A DNA stretch of 64,000 nucleotides from Pseudevernia furfuracea (Eukaryota; Ascomycota; Lecanoromycetes; Lecanorales; Parmeliaceae): the NCBI GenBank assembly GCA_022315425.1, contig JAIUPT010000042.1, forward strand, positions 620,001 to 684,000, read 5' to 3'. How positions within the stretch are numbered: the stretch's first letter is position 1; every line of letters starts with the position of its first letter. Of the stretch, positions 47,101-58,535 are shown one piece after another. The notes below the pieces were generated by a model, which was not told where the DNA came from, searched no databases, and worked only from the letters and a program-made list of their open reading frames with translations. The position numbers were made by a program, and so were the translations under genes.

Positions 47101-48068
47101 AAGAGAAGATATTAAATAAGAAGTATTTATCTACGCTAACGAATATAAATAATTTAAGCGAGATATTAAGTAGATAAAACAAATACGATAAGATCGAAGA
47201 AATATATTAATAATCATTAATATTAAAGAAAACGATATTAAGTAAGAAGTATTTATCTACGCTAACAAACATAAATAATCTAATCGAGATATTAAATAGA
47301 TAAGACAAATACGACGAGATCAAAGAGATATATTAATAAGCACTAACGTTAACGAAAACGATATTAAGCAAGAAGTATTCTAATACGCTAACGAGTATAA
47401 ATAATCTAGTCTTAATATTGAGCAGTCAAGACAAATACGACGAGATCGAAGAGATATATCGACAAGCACTAACATTAACGAAAACGATACTAAGCAAGAA
47501 GTATTCTAATACGCTAACGAGTATAAACAATCTAATCGAGATGTTAAGTAGTCAAGGCAAATACGACGAGATCGAAGAGATATATCGATAAGCACTGACG
47601 TTGAGAAAAACGATACTGTGCAAGAAGCATTCTAATACGCTGATAAGCATAAACAATCTGATCTTGATATTGAGCAGATAAGACAAATACGACGAGATCG
47701 AAGAGATGCATCGACAAGCACTGACGTTGACGAAAACGATGTTAGATAAGGAGTATTCTAATACGCTGACGAGTATAAACAATCTAATTGAAATGTTGAG
47801 CAGTCAAGGCAAATACGACGAGGTCGAAGAGATGCATCGACAAGCACTGACGTTGAGAGAAACGATGCTGAGCAAGAAGTATCCTGATACGCTAACGAGC
47901 GTTTATTATCTTGTCTATTTGCTGTATTAAAAGAAACAATATAAGAATGCGAAAGTGTTTTATCATCGAGTATACTCTGAATATAAAAAGATATTTGAAG
48001 AGAAGCACTCGACTACTGCAGTATACTCGCGACACTATTCTTTAATGCTTAACGAAGAGAAAGGCTGA
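47101..48068 (+). pseudogene. TPR-array relic of an NLR/kinesin-light-chain-like protein
   Basis: Seven tandem units of 126 bp (42 codons) can be aligned by the motif TACGCTAACGAGTATAAA, at 47131, 47259, 47385, 47511, 47637, 47763 and 47890. The last unit is hardly mutated: YDEVEEMHRQALTLRETMLS, then KKYPDTLTSVYYLVYLL. A degenerate final unit and AVYSRHYSLMLNEEKG end at TGA 48066-48068. This is the end typical of fungal STAND proteins whose TPR array follows an NB-ARC domain. No NTPase domain is present upstream, so it is a 3' fragment. Mutation load falls from the first to the last unit. Confidence 0.82.
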
Positions 48069-50410
48069 TAAGATTAAGAGATTCATTGAGCTAGAGAAGG
48101 GATAGTCGCGAAGAAGCTAAGACTTATACTCTATGACTGCAGTGACTCTTGCCGACCAACCTTTTCTTCTAGATCGAGATCGAATTCAGCTTCCTTTAGC
48201 AAGCAGATAACGATCACGATTAGTATCTTCTTTTTAGTGTTAGAGCGGTCGAAAAGAGCTAATTTGATAGCTGTTAGAATATCGAGAGACTCTAAACTCT
48301 TTCTCGAATCAATCGTCGAACCGAATATCAGAAATCAGAATCTAATCTATGGCGCCGCAATAGGGTTTTTTTCTGACTACCCTCTACGAAGATTCTGTCA
48401 CACCTTTATCGTTGACTTCGTCTTGAGAGAGCAGTGAACATAAATAAAGACATAACACTCTCTGCTTCTGCTGCTGCTGAATATCAACATTACCTTTCTT
48501 TTCTATTATTCTCAAGTAAAGCCGACTTCACTTACTCATCTCGTCTACCATCATCGCCCCTTCTGCGACCACGTCGTCTCACATTTAAATTCTAAACGCC
48601 TCTCACCCTCTATTCTTGACTATTTCGTCATGAAAATCCTTCGTTACAGCAGCGAAACATCATAACGATCAGCAAAACAGCGTAGACACGTCGCAAAACT
48701 ATTAAACGATCGTCGAGTTGTTATAAGAACCTTCATCGAGAGCTTATAGAAAAGAGTCGAACTGCTTCGAAGCATGTTAACAATATCAAGAAGAGCAAAA
48801 AGTCACTTCTTAAGAAGTAATGACTTGTAAGTCGATTAAAAATCGTTATAACAGTGTGAACTATCGTGCGTGTATGTAGGCTTGAAACTAGAAGAGTATA
48901 ACACAGTCAGCTATAAAATCGAAAGTGATACTAATCTATACGTAGACTTCACTGAATGTTAAAGATGTAACAAATGTTATGTTTAATTCTTGAAGCGCGC
49001 GGCTTGCTCTGAGCGAGAGATGCATAGAGCGAACACGGCTCGCGAGAAATACGTGATCTATGTCTAGAGATTTAGAAGCTTTTAGAATGTGAATTCTAAG
49101 TTTAACGCTCAGCTTATTTTAAAATCACAATCTAGAAATATCCGTCTTATAAATCCCTATCACTTAGAATCTAACTCTTCGCTAACTTCTATTATTACTA
49201 ACTTCTACGATACTAACTTTTTCGATACTACTTTTCGCGATACTATCTTTCACTGCGCTTTTATAGAGCTGTCTCTGCTAGTGCTAGCTTTATTCTCTAA
49301 CTATTTATATCTTAAAAGTTTTATGTGACTGATGATCAAAATAAAAGTCTTATTTTTAGGGTTAAACGCATGCTCACTTTATTTTTCATCTTTCTGCTTC
49401 TATCTTATTCTACTTCTATCTATTCTACTTCTGTCTATTCTACTCAACATCGCTATCGTATAACATTATTCGTACTGCTAAATGTATACGACGCGATATC
49501 AGATCCCTTCACATTCATATGTCTTTCGAAGTCTCAACTAAATTAGATCTCTCATTTGACGATTCCTTCACCTTAAATTATGCGAAACTTCACGACTGTT
49601 GTGATCAAAGTCTTTGAACAGTAGATAGATAGATAACGAATACGAGACTTTTTGATGATTCAAATCAGCTTAAAGATCGATAAATTCTGTTTATATATAC
49701 GATTTCTGTTATGTTGAGAGGTCATAGTTCGTGATTAGTCGATCGATAAGTATAATATCTTTCATTTCTGTCGATGATTAATGCAACGTCCGCGTGATAT
49801 AATCGCGCGAGCTGATCCGCCTTTTTTATTAAGTTCGGTTTTCTTCTAACGAACTACTGCATTTTTGCTTTTTCTGCGTAAGATATTTTCTACTTTTTCT
49901 ATTTACTCAACGACATCGTTCTTAATAGAGAATTGACGAGATAAGATTCAAAGACGAGCATTAGTACATCTCTAAACTTCTTATTTTATTCTTAAATCTC
50001 TTTATCTCATCTTTTTCGCTTCTCGATGCTTCATTTTTAAATCGTCTCACACGTTCAATTTTGATTTCTCTTCTACGCTTCGATTCTAATACTAAAGTGA
50101 GAACGTTCTCAGCGATCCTCTTTTGAAGTGATTGCGCGTTATGTCAAGACTCTATTGCTCTTGCTTAGTCTCTCGTCTCATATAACAGTAGTTTTTTGTA
50201 AGCACTTTACCTCAGCAAGCTCAGACTCTAATCGACAAGACGCGCTAATCGTAAGCGATAAGTCGTCGCTGTTCGACGTGAATATAGAAGATATATGAGA
50301 TTTAACAAACGATAATCTCTACTTGTCGAAGAAGTTTTATCAAATTCCATTATCAATGTTCACGCTAACATCTCAGAAACTTTAGAAAAGATAATAGACA
50401 TTAAAACACT
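48069..50410. other. Moderately mutated DNA left of element D
   Basis: A 66-codon ORF at 48237-48437 (SKRANLIAVRISRDSK, RRFCHTFIVDFVLREQ) looks like a piece of a real protein but I cannot name it. Pyrimidine-rich runs occur at 48500-48620. The rest shows no readable family. The final five bases, ACACT, are the left target-site copy of element D. Confidence 0.4.
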
Positions 50411-50616
50411 TGTTACGAGCGTACCCCGCATCCCTTGATGACACCTGCCTGTGTTAGCATTCCTTTGTTGACACACTATCCCTTTTAGACTTAGCGTGCC
50501 TTGGTAGGTTCACTCAGCCATACATATATGGTTCTCTCTCTCAGTACATAGTTGTTCTGTATCTAGTTGTCTTATTCAATACACCTACATGACTTGACTC
50601 TGTACTGATTCTGACA
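50411..50616 (+). repeat. 5' LTR of element D
   Basis: 206 bp, TGTTACGAGCG...CTGACA, the more mutated of the pair. TATATG at 50525 is followed 36 nt later by ATCTAGTTGT (50561-50570), the likely start of the mRNA. Confidence 0.92.
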
Positions 50617-50618
50617 CT

Positions 50619-50628
50619 ACAACTAGAT
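50619..50628 (+). promoter_or_regulatory. Self-complementary primer-binding site of element D
   Basis: ACAACTAGAT begins 2 nt after the LTR and is the exact complement of ATCTAGTTGT at 50561-50570. Same arrangement and sequence as in element A. Confidence 0.72.
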
Positions 50629-51333
50629 CACTCTCACTTCATTCGTGACAGCAATCGAATTCAAAGAAGTTGATTAATAGGAGCTTTGTCAAGAACTTAG
50701 TATTGATGAGACATCGTATTTCTGAGTTAGTCTATTATACAGGCAAATCGTTTTCAAGGCGAAAAACGGTCTCGTGAACAGTCAGAGGATAAAGAATAGC
50801 TGAAACATTCGTAAGGTTAGCGAATCATAAAGAAATCACCAAAACCAATCATCACAAAACATTTTTCAATCACACACCCAAACCGAGTTCTGAACGTCTC
50901 ATTTCAAGAACAAAACGTTTTAACATAAGGGGTTTGAAGAGCGTTCAATTCGGTTAACAAACGTCTTCACAGTATCCTTCGCAAGAAAATCTTCTCTGAA
51001 ATTGATACTTCTTCTCTGCCCGCAGATTCTGTCTCGTCTGAGCTTCACATCTGAATTTGTCAACAGATCACCCCTTTAGAATAACATCTTCACAAAGAAC
51101 ACACTTTAAAGTATTCATATTCTTTGTTAGATGTTAAACGGTCAGCAAATAAAAAAGTTGCACGAGAAACAAAGAAACTCGAATTCTCGCAGCTTCTTGA
51201 CATTTTTTCTTTCAACATCGGAACAAGAGTAAAAACACTTTGATCCTCTCTAACACTTTCTGTCTGACTGTCACCTTACTTTACGGAGTAACTTGACCGC
51301 TCTCTCCTTCCCTTCTCAGCGAAATCTTTTAAC

Positions 51334-52692
51334 ATGACAAAGAACGTTATTCAAGATCTCGACGCTCTCAACGAGATGAGGAAACAATACAAGAATAGAC
51401 GCACCTTAGTGATGTCTCAGCGAGATGATGACGTCGACATTATAGACGTCTGACAAATATTCAGTATCGATTAGTTGCAACTATGAACTCAAAATCGGTC
51501 AATCGAAGTCATGAAAATGCTAAAAGACCTTCGCTTTCAACGAGATCAATGTCTTCATGTAGTCGTTAAGTATAATATTATGAGTCAGAAGAAGATCGAC
51601 TTGGAACAGAAACGGGACCTCCTCAAGGCGAATAATGTTCAACTCGAAAACAACCTCATGAAGTGTCATAACATTATTCGCGACTACAAGAGAAAGTATC
51701 TAGACGCATCATAATAACAACTTAATGTCTCTTATTCGACTGTTAAGTAAGCTGAGTCTGAATCTTTCTCTCTCGTTGAAGTTCTCTCTGCAACACGTAA
51801 GAAGAACAAAATCACTCGCATATTAGATTCAGCGATGTTTACAAATGACGACGACCCTACTTGAAACGCCTGGTTCAACGCTATGCTGAACAAACTCATA
51901 GTTAATGCGGATCACTATTCAACGAAGCGGTTTCGAATTATCTATATAGTCAATCGAGTCGAAGATAAGACAGTCAAGATAGTGACACTACGTCGTCAAC
52001 TCGAGTTATTCAATTCCTATTTGATCGTCAAAGACGTCATGAATAATCTCGCTGACGTCTATAAGAACATTGATCGTATCGAAAACGCAATACGAGAATA
52101 CGACTCTCTGAGGCAGAACCCAGCGCAGACTTTTCGCGATTTCTATTTAGATTTCAAGCTGTTAGACGGAGAACTCGCTTACAATGAGACTCACCTAATG
52201 CATGATCTCCCAAAGAAGTTGAATCCTAAACTTTACACCAAATTCAGCGGTGTCAGCGGCCTCAATGAACAGTTTACCTCCCTCACAGCAATAAGGGACT
52301 ATCTGATCAAGACGAACAACGCCATGCGTGTCAAGGACCTTGACGACAAACAGGTTGAGATTTCAAAGAAGATCTATACGTCTCGCTCCGGCCTTTCTTC
52401 AACCTATGTCGTTTCAGCAAGACGTGTCACTCCCGTTACTACATCGGCTACATCGGTCACCCCTGCAAGCAAGACACCTTCCGCCCCTGTGGTGAAGGAA
52501 GAGTATATATGCTTTCAATGTGAACGCCCAGGCCATCAGAAGAGGGACTGCTCAAATGAGCAGACCCAGGCCGGAAAAAAGACCGCACTGAACGTCAGAG
52601 TACACGCCATGGACGCTTACGACACTAAAAACCCCATTGACGACGATGAGGAGTATCACGATGCTAACTCTTTCGACTCGGGAAACGCCTAG
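51334..52692 (+). pseudogene. gag: gag of element D
   Basis: From ATG 51334 a single frame can be followed for about 452 codons to TAG 52690-52692, through several stops (for example at 51449, 51712 and 51874) of the CAA-to-TAA or TGG-to-TGA kind. The N-terminus is charged and coiled-coil-like (51511-51714). The capsid-like part runs from 51883. A CCHC zinc knuckle, CFQCERPGHQKRDC, lies near 52511-52552. The end is acidic. The codons TCG GGA AAC GCC TAG create a slippery heptamer one codon before the stop. Confidence 0.85.
52680..52686 (+). promoter_or_regulatory. -1 frameshift heptamer at gag end of element D
   Basis: G GGA AAC in gag frame fits X-XXY-YYZ exactly and lies one codon before the gag stop. 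The pol frame is open from here (CGC CTA GCC TCT TTC) onward. The same heptamer is used by lentiviral gag-pol genes. Confidence 0.65.
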
Positions 52693-55600
52693 CCTCTTTC
52701 AAAGACACGAAAAGAGACAACGACGAAGTGTGCCTAATGAATACTCTCAACGATTCATTGACACGCCGTCCATTTCGGACAGTGACTACACTATTCTCAT
52801 AGGACAAGAAATGCGTTTTCAAGGACACCCTGGTCGATAGCGACTGCACGGGGGTCAACATCGTTCTTAATGAGTCTCGCGTGGCCCAAGCATGCAAAGA
52901 ATTGGAACTCGAAGTAGTCCCACTGTCTGTACTTAAGTCATTGCGAGACTATGATGGAAAACTGTTCAAAAGACCTATTACACACTATCTCCTTTCTGAA
53001 CTGAACGTCAATGATCATAGGGAAGAGATATGCCTCATGTTGATCGCTCCTATACAACACGACTTGATATTGAGTAAATCATGAATAAACAAGCATAAAG
53101 TCTTGCTGAATATGTTAAAGAACAAGATTCTATTCGTGCTCGGTCGTTACGAGCACGATGGGAATCAAACGTTATCACCGAAGGATTTGTCTTTCTTGTC
53201 TATATCAAGTTCATCAAGTTCATTAATACCTCCCTCACCTACTCTCAAACGATCTTCGACTCCTACGTGCGAAGACGAGAACTACGAGATCGCCTTCGAG
53301 TCACCATCCTCCTCTGAGCAGCCTTCTAAACCACGAAGAACTTCTAGTTCAAGGGCCGCAAAGGAACAACGAACCTCGTCATCAGATGCACTGAATATCG
53401 TAGAAATAGGAGCATCTGCGTTTCACATGCTGGCAAGTAATAAGACAAACAAGTTGTTCAGCATAACATCAAGCGAGATTCATAACTCTATATCGTCACC
53501 GTTCGTTCGAAACTCGCGAATATCAGTCAATGAATCGTGTTTATGTTATTCGAAACTCAAATACAAGAAATGCTGTGAATTATACACGGCTGTTCGAGTC
53601 AATAACACGGAGAAATTAACTCCCGAGAACGTCAAGAAGAAGTTGTCGAAGGAATATCATGACTTCTTGAACGTATTCGACAGGTCTAAGGCAGACGAAT
53701 TGCCTCCTCATCGAGAATGTGATCACAAATTGAAATTTATAGACGGGGCTGACAAGGCAAAACTTCCTCGCAGCCGCATCTATCTCATTTCGAGCCCAAA
53801 GTTGAAACAGGTCAAGAAGTATTTGAACGAGCATTTGAAGAAAGACTTCATAGTCCCCAGCCAAGCACCATTCGCCTCCCTTATACTATTCGCTGAGAAG
53901 TCAAATGGTGGCCTGCGGTTTTGTGTCGACTACAGAAGACTCAATCAAATAATCAAGAGGAACCGCTATTCCATTCCCCTCATAGATGAAGTTCTGATCA
54001 GAATTCAGAATTACAAGTACATAACACGTCTGAATATCATAGCAGCATTCAACAAACTTCGAATGCACTCGAATAGCGAAGATTTCACTACCTTTATCAC
54101 CTCTCTTGGGGTATACAAGTATCGAGTGTTGTCATTCGAACTGACCAATGGGCCCGCCAACTATCAGCAATACATGAATGATATTCTTTTCGACTACCTC
54201 AATGACTTCTGCCAGGCATACCTGGACGACATTCTCATTTACAGCAAAACCAAGAAGGAACACGTCAAACATGTCCGACTTATCCTCCAGAGACTACGAG
54301 AGGCCGACCTACAAGTAGACATTCTCAAGTGCGAATTCCACGTCCAAGAGACCAAATTCTTGAGGCTTCTCATATCCACCGAAGGATTACGAATGGACCC
54401 GAGTAAAGTTGACGCGGTGGTCGACTGGAGTACACCGACCAACCTCAAGGAAACTCAGTCATTCGTTGGCTTTTGCAATTTTTATAGACGGTTTATCAAG
54501 AACTTCTCAAAGATTGTTAAACCACTGGTCCGCCTCACACGCAAAGACGTCATTTTTGAGTGATCTACTGCATGTCAGCAAGCATTCAACCAACTCAAAA
54601 TAGTTGTCACCCAGACCCCAGCCCTGCGTCATTTTGACAGGTCCAAAGAAGTCATACTCGAGACTGACTCTTCCGATTACGTCAACGGTGGGGTTCTTTC
54701 CCAATATGACGACGAAGAAGTCTTACACTCGATTGTCTTCTATAGCAAGAACCTCACATCGGCAGAATACAACTATCAAATCTACGACAAGGAGTTGCTG
54801 ACAATTATCCGTTGCCTCGAGCATTGGCGACCCGAATTGGAATGCACAGACGTCCCAGTCAAGATCTTCACTGATCATAAGGGCCTAATGTATTTCGCCG
54901 AAGGACGAGACCTCAGTCGTAGATAGGCCCGCTATTTGGATATGCTGTTCGAGTACAATATCAAAATCGTCTACAGGCCTGGCCCACAAAACGTTAAGGC
55001 AGACGCTCTTATCAGAATGGCTGGATCAAAACCAAGCAGTCCCAACGACGAAAGGGTTCGACAACAGTACCAAACCATTCTAACCCCGAACCGCTTGAAA
55101 CTCGACGGCACGGAATACGCTATCAATGCAATTGATGACCCCATTTATCATAGGGTAGTCATTGCCAACAAGGATGACGAGGAGTGCTCTGAGATTCGCG
55201 ACGCTATTGCCGAAGGCAAGGAGAAACTAAATGACATCACCCTAGTCAAATGCTCGGTGAACGACGGCATACTGTATCACAAGAACAGGCTATGGGTCCC
55301 CCAGCAAATGTACACTGACCTCATTATCGAGATCCATGATCAACCCGCTTGCGATCACCCAGAGGTTAATCGAACATACGAGTTGCTCCGTCGTGAATAC
55401 TACTGGCGAGGCATGAAGAACACCGTGACCACTTACATTCGCAACTACTACAAATGTCAGAGGTCCAAGACGTCTAGAGACCGCGAACACGACCTAATTC
55501 AGCCCCTCCCAATCCCACAGAAACGTTGACAGGACATATTCATGGATTTTATCGTCGAGCTGCCACAATCGAAAGGACATAACGCCATTTTTGTCGTAGT

Positions 55601-56618
55601 GAACCGGCTGATCAAGAAACGTCACTACATTTCATGCACTGCCACTGACGAAGGCATCTCAGTCGAATACACTACGAAAATGCTCGTCGATCATGTCTTC
55701 CGACTTCACGGGCTATCGTTATCAATAGTATCGAACCGAGGCCCTCAGTTTGTTGTCACTGTGTGAAAGTCTTTCTGCACACGCCTCGACATTATAGCAA
55801 AACTGTCCACCGCATTTCACCCTCAGACAGACGGTCAGACGGAACGCAGCAATCAAGACCTTGAACGTCACCTGCGGACCTATTGCAACTATATGCAAGA
55901 CGACTGGGCTAAGTGAATATTCATGACGGAATTCGCTGACAACGACGGAGTCTCGTCTTTCACCGGAGTCACCCCGTTCTATGTTAATAAAGGATTCCAT
56001 CCACGCATGAGCTTCAGCAAGAACTCCACGACCTACGCTATTACTCGAAAACGTCTAGACGCCGTCAAGGCCGAAGACATTGCTAGCAACATGCAGAAGA
56101 TCTTGGAATACATACGAGACAACATGGACAGAGCCCAGAGAGTCATGATTGCCTAGGTAAATCAGCATAGACTGGACGTCAAATTCAAGAAAGGGGATTT
56201 GATCTTTCTCAACAGCAAAAACATCATCAGCATTCGACCTTTCAAGAAACTTGATGACAAGAAATATGGTTCATTTAAGATCAAAGCCTTGGTCGGTTCG
56301 TCGTATAGACTGGAACTGCCCAAAACTATGCGAATACATGACGTTTTCAGCCCCAAATTACTGAGTCTAGCCGCTACAGATCCTTTGCCAGGTCAGAAGA
56401 ATCCTCCACCCGAGTCAATAATGGTTGACGGCTTGGAAGAATGGGTCGTAGACGACATCCTCGCTTTCAAGAAGCCTTGGGGCCGACTCAAATATCAAGT
56501 CAATTGGGAAGGATTCGACAAAGACCTCACGTGGTATGACGTCGACAGGGGGGAGTTCGACAACGTCAAAGACGTCGTCGAAGAATTCCATAAGAAATAC
56601 CCCAAGGCCCTTCGCTAG
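52687..56618 (+). pseudogene. pol: pol of element D (protease, RT, RNase H, integrase, chromodomain)
   Basis: All blocks are in one frame, -1 to gag. The protease near 52830 reads LVDSDCTGVN where the family has Asp-Ser-Gly, so its active site is damaged. RT covers about 53760-54370 (FCVDYRRLNQ, AYLDDILIYS), followed by a connection with FVGFCNFYRRFIKNFS and RNase H to about 54990 (TDHKGLMYF). Integrase (55330-55920) has a changed zinc-binding part (CDHPEVNRTY, YYKCQRSK), the first Asp in FMDFIVELP, SNRGPQF where SDRG is expected, and the Glu in DGQTERSNQDLERHL. The second catalytic Asp is thus Asn. The chromodomain (56440-56560, LKYQVNWEGFDKDLTWY) ends at TAG 56616-56618. Stops at 54561, 54924, 55527, 55764, 55914 and 56154 break the chain. 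Confidence 0.88.
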
Positions 56619-57043
56619 ACGATTCGACGTCTAATAATACTGTCAAAACCCAGTCTCAGGCCTGCGTTCCACTCTCAGAATCTTTCCGCTCACTACTCAA
56701 CTACGCGTCCGTCCCACAGGTCCCCCTGGTCCCATAACCCTTCTCAGTACTTTCTGGACCCTATTACACCTTCAGCAATGGCCCTGAGGCACCTGATCAG
56801 GCCAATAATGGTGAATAGAAGGCGAACGTTGCGTCGGAACTGAGAAAGCAACGACATGTCGTCTTTAGCGCGCGGCTACCGGTTCGGGTCGTCTATCGAC
56901 CAATAAGAGGCCTTTATTCAGCGATTTTCTTCTCCGGCCGCAAATCATTTTTCGTGTAGGCCACCTACACCAAAAATCATTAATGGCCATCATTTCTTCA
57001 ACTCTTCACCAATGAAGGCCATTCCAGCACCTCTGCGACCGCA

Positions 57044-57051
57044 TGACGTCA
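57044..57051. promoter_or_regulatory. Conserved TGACGTCA palindrome in element D 3' region
   Basis: Octamer 181 bp before the 3' LTR, inside a block shared with elements A and E. Confidence 0.5.
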
Positions 57052-57213
57052 TGCTAGCGACGTGACATCGCCAAAACGTCACCGGAGCAACTGGGGATCA
57101 GCACCATGGCAGAAAAGGTTAGCGCCGGTCCCTCAACACCATGTTTTCTGCTCTCTGTCTTTCTTCCTGCATGCATAGCGAACGACTCTAGTACAGCCAT
57201 GAGGACATGTCTT

Positions 57214-57231
57214 TTTCGGAGGGGGGGGTAG
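57214..57231 (+). promoter_or_regulatory. Polypurine tract of element D
   Basis: cggaggggggggtag directly precedes the 3' LTR; the same tract precedes the 3' LTRs of elements A and E. Confidence 0.75.
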
Positions 57232-57437
57232 TGTTACGAGCGTACCCCGCATCCCTTGGTGACACCTGCCTGTGTTAGCATTCCTTTGTTGACACACTAT
57301 CCCTTTTAGGCTTAGCGTGCCTTGGCAGGTTCACTCAGCCATACATATATGGCCCTCCCTCCCAGTACATAGTTGTTCTGTATCTAGTTGTCTTATTCAA
57401 TACACCTACATGACTTGACTCTGTACTGGTCCTGACA
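57232..57437 (+). repeat. 3' LTR of element D
   Basis: 206 bp. At all nine differing sites it carries the unmutated C or G. Confidence 0.92.
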
Positions 57438-57902
57438 ACACTAACAATTAACTACACAAAGGACATTAAGCTGACTGAGAAAGTCGCCCGAGCGACTGAG
57501 ATGCGGCGACTTTTCATTTAAATCTATTCGAAAGATTATTCGCTGAACTTGAATAAGAAGGAACGAGCAAAATAATTAGATCAGGGCTGACAACTAAAAG
57601 AGAAGACGATATATAAAACTCTAATTATGATTATAATGAAGAAGTAAGATTCAGCGAAAGACGAGAAGATATTAAAATATAAAAAATGTACGAAGAGGAT
57701 AATACAGCGAGAATCGTCGTATAAAGGATATTCGGAAGATGAGAGACTGAAGACTTCGATGGTGATCAAAGGGCTTTCTGTATAGTCGGAGAATCAGAAA
57801 ACTAAAGTAATAGAGGTCTTATAGAGAAAAAGCTCGTCGAATGAAGTCAATACTCTCTCGTTGTCGTCGATACATGTATCGCAAAGAGGGGCTCAACGTT
57901 TG
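57438..57902. other. Spacer between elements D and E
   Basis: Partly mutated DNA. A hairpin (AGTCGCCCGAGCGACT) lies near 57482. The last roughly 25 bp (TATCGCAAAG, CTCAACGTTTG) also occur inside element C near 38995-39025, so a fragment of a related element may border element E here. No gene found. Confidence 0.4.
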
Positions 57903-58084
57903 TGTTACGGCCGTACCCTGCATCCCCTTGACACCGGCTAGGCGCTAGGCCCATTGGAGCCTAGCCTAGCCTTGGCGGAGGCCTTGCCTTCTACATATAC
58001 AGAGCCTCCCTCCTAGATAGTTCGGTAGACTCTTTATCCTCGTCTACTCATACCCCTATGATCCTTCTAGACCTGGTCCTGACA
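57903..58084 (+). repeat. 5' LTR of element E
   Basis: 182 bp. TATA at 57996 is followed 31 nt later by AGACTCTTTAT (58027-58037), the expected transcription start. Confidence 0.9.
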
Positions 58085-58086
58085 TT

Positions 58087-58097
58087 ATAAAGAGTCT
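58087..58097 (+). promoter_or_regulatory. Self-complementary primer-binding site of element E
   Basis: ATAAAGAGTCT begins 2 nt after the LTR and is an exact 11-nt complement of AGACTCTTTAT, which lies 31 nt after the TATA box. Eleven is also the length used by Tf1. Confidence 0.75.
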
Positions 58098-58535
58098 CCT
58101 TCGTACGCCACCCGGCGAAGAGAATTGACGAGCTTATTTCTTCCTGCTCGGAGCAAGTGACCGAGCCTAATAAAGAATACACTGGGTATTTCTACCATAC
58201 AGACACCTCATTACATTACAAACCACCTACATCATTCGAAAGAACCTTCATTACACCCACCTCCGCAAGAAAACCTTCTCTGAGCGAACACTGCTTCTCC
58301 GCCTTCTCTGCTCGCAAATTCTGCCCCGCCTGAGCTTCACACCTGAATTTGCAAACAAATCACCCCCTTAGAATAACACCTTCACAAAGAACACACTTCA
58401 AAGCATTCACATTCTTTGCTAGGTGTCAAACGGTTAACAAATAAAAAAGTTGCATGGGAAACAAAGAAATTCGGCATCCCGCACCAATCCCAACACCGAA
58501 ATTCCTACACTCAACACCAAAAAACTTCTCAAAAA

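Larger units (their letters stand above)
50411..57437 (+). mobile_element. LTR element D: full-length Ty3/gypsy chromovirus
   Basis: Two 206-bp LTRs with nine differences, all transitions, enclose gag and pol on plus; a perfect 5-bp duplication ACACT flanks them (50406-50410 and 57438-57442). Sense order: LTR, primer-binding site, leader, gag, -1 frameshift site, protease, RT, RNase H, integrase, chromodomain, 3' region, polypurine tract, LTR. It is the autonomous relative of element A (same LTR family). Stop codons and at least two lost catalytic residues make it inactive now. Confidence 0.92.

Noticed and set aside
47125..47930. Regular 126-bp repeats, possible CRISPR or satellite
   Set aside because: The units are translated tetratricopeptide repeats without spacers, and CRISPR does not occur in such genomes.
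58416..58535. Upstream start for gag of element E
   Set aside because: The same leader sequence in elements A and D is non-coding, and the conserved start context is at 58536.
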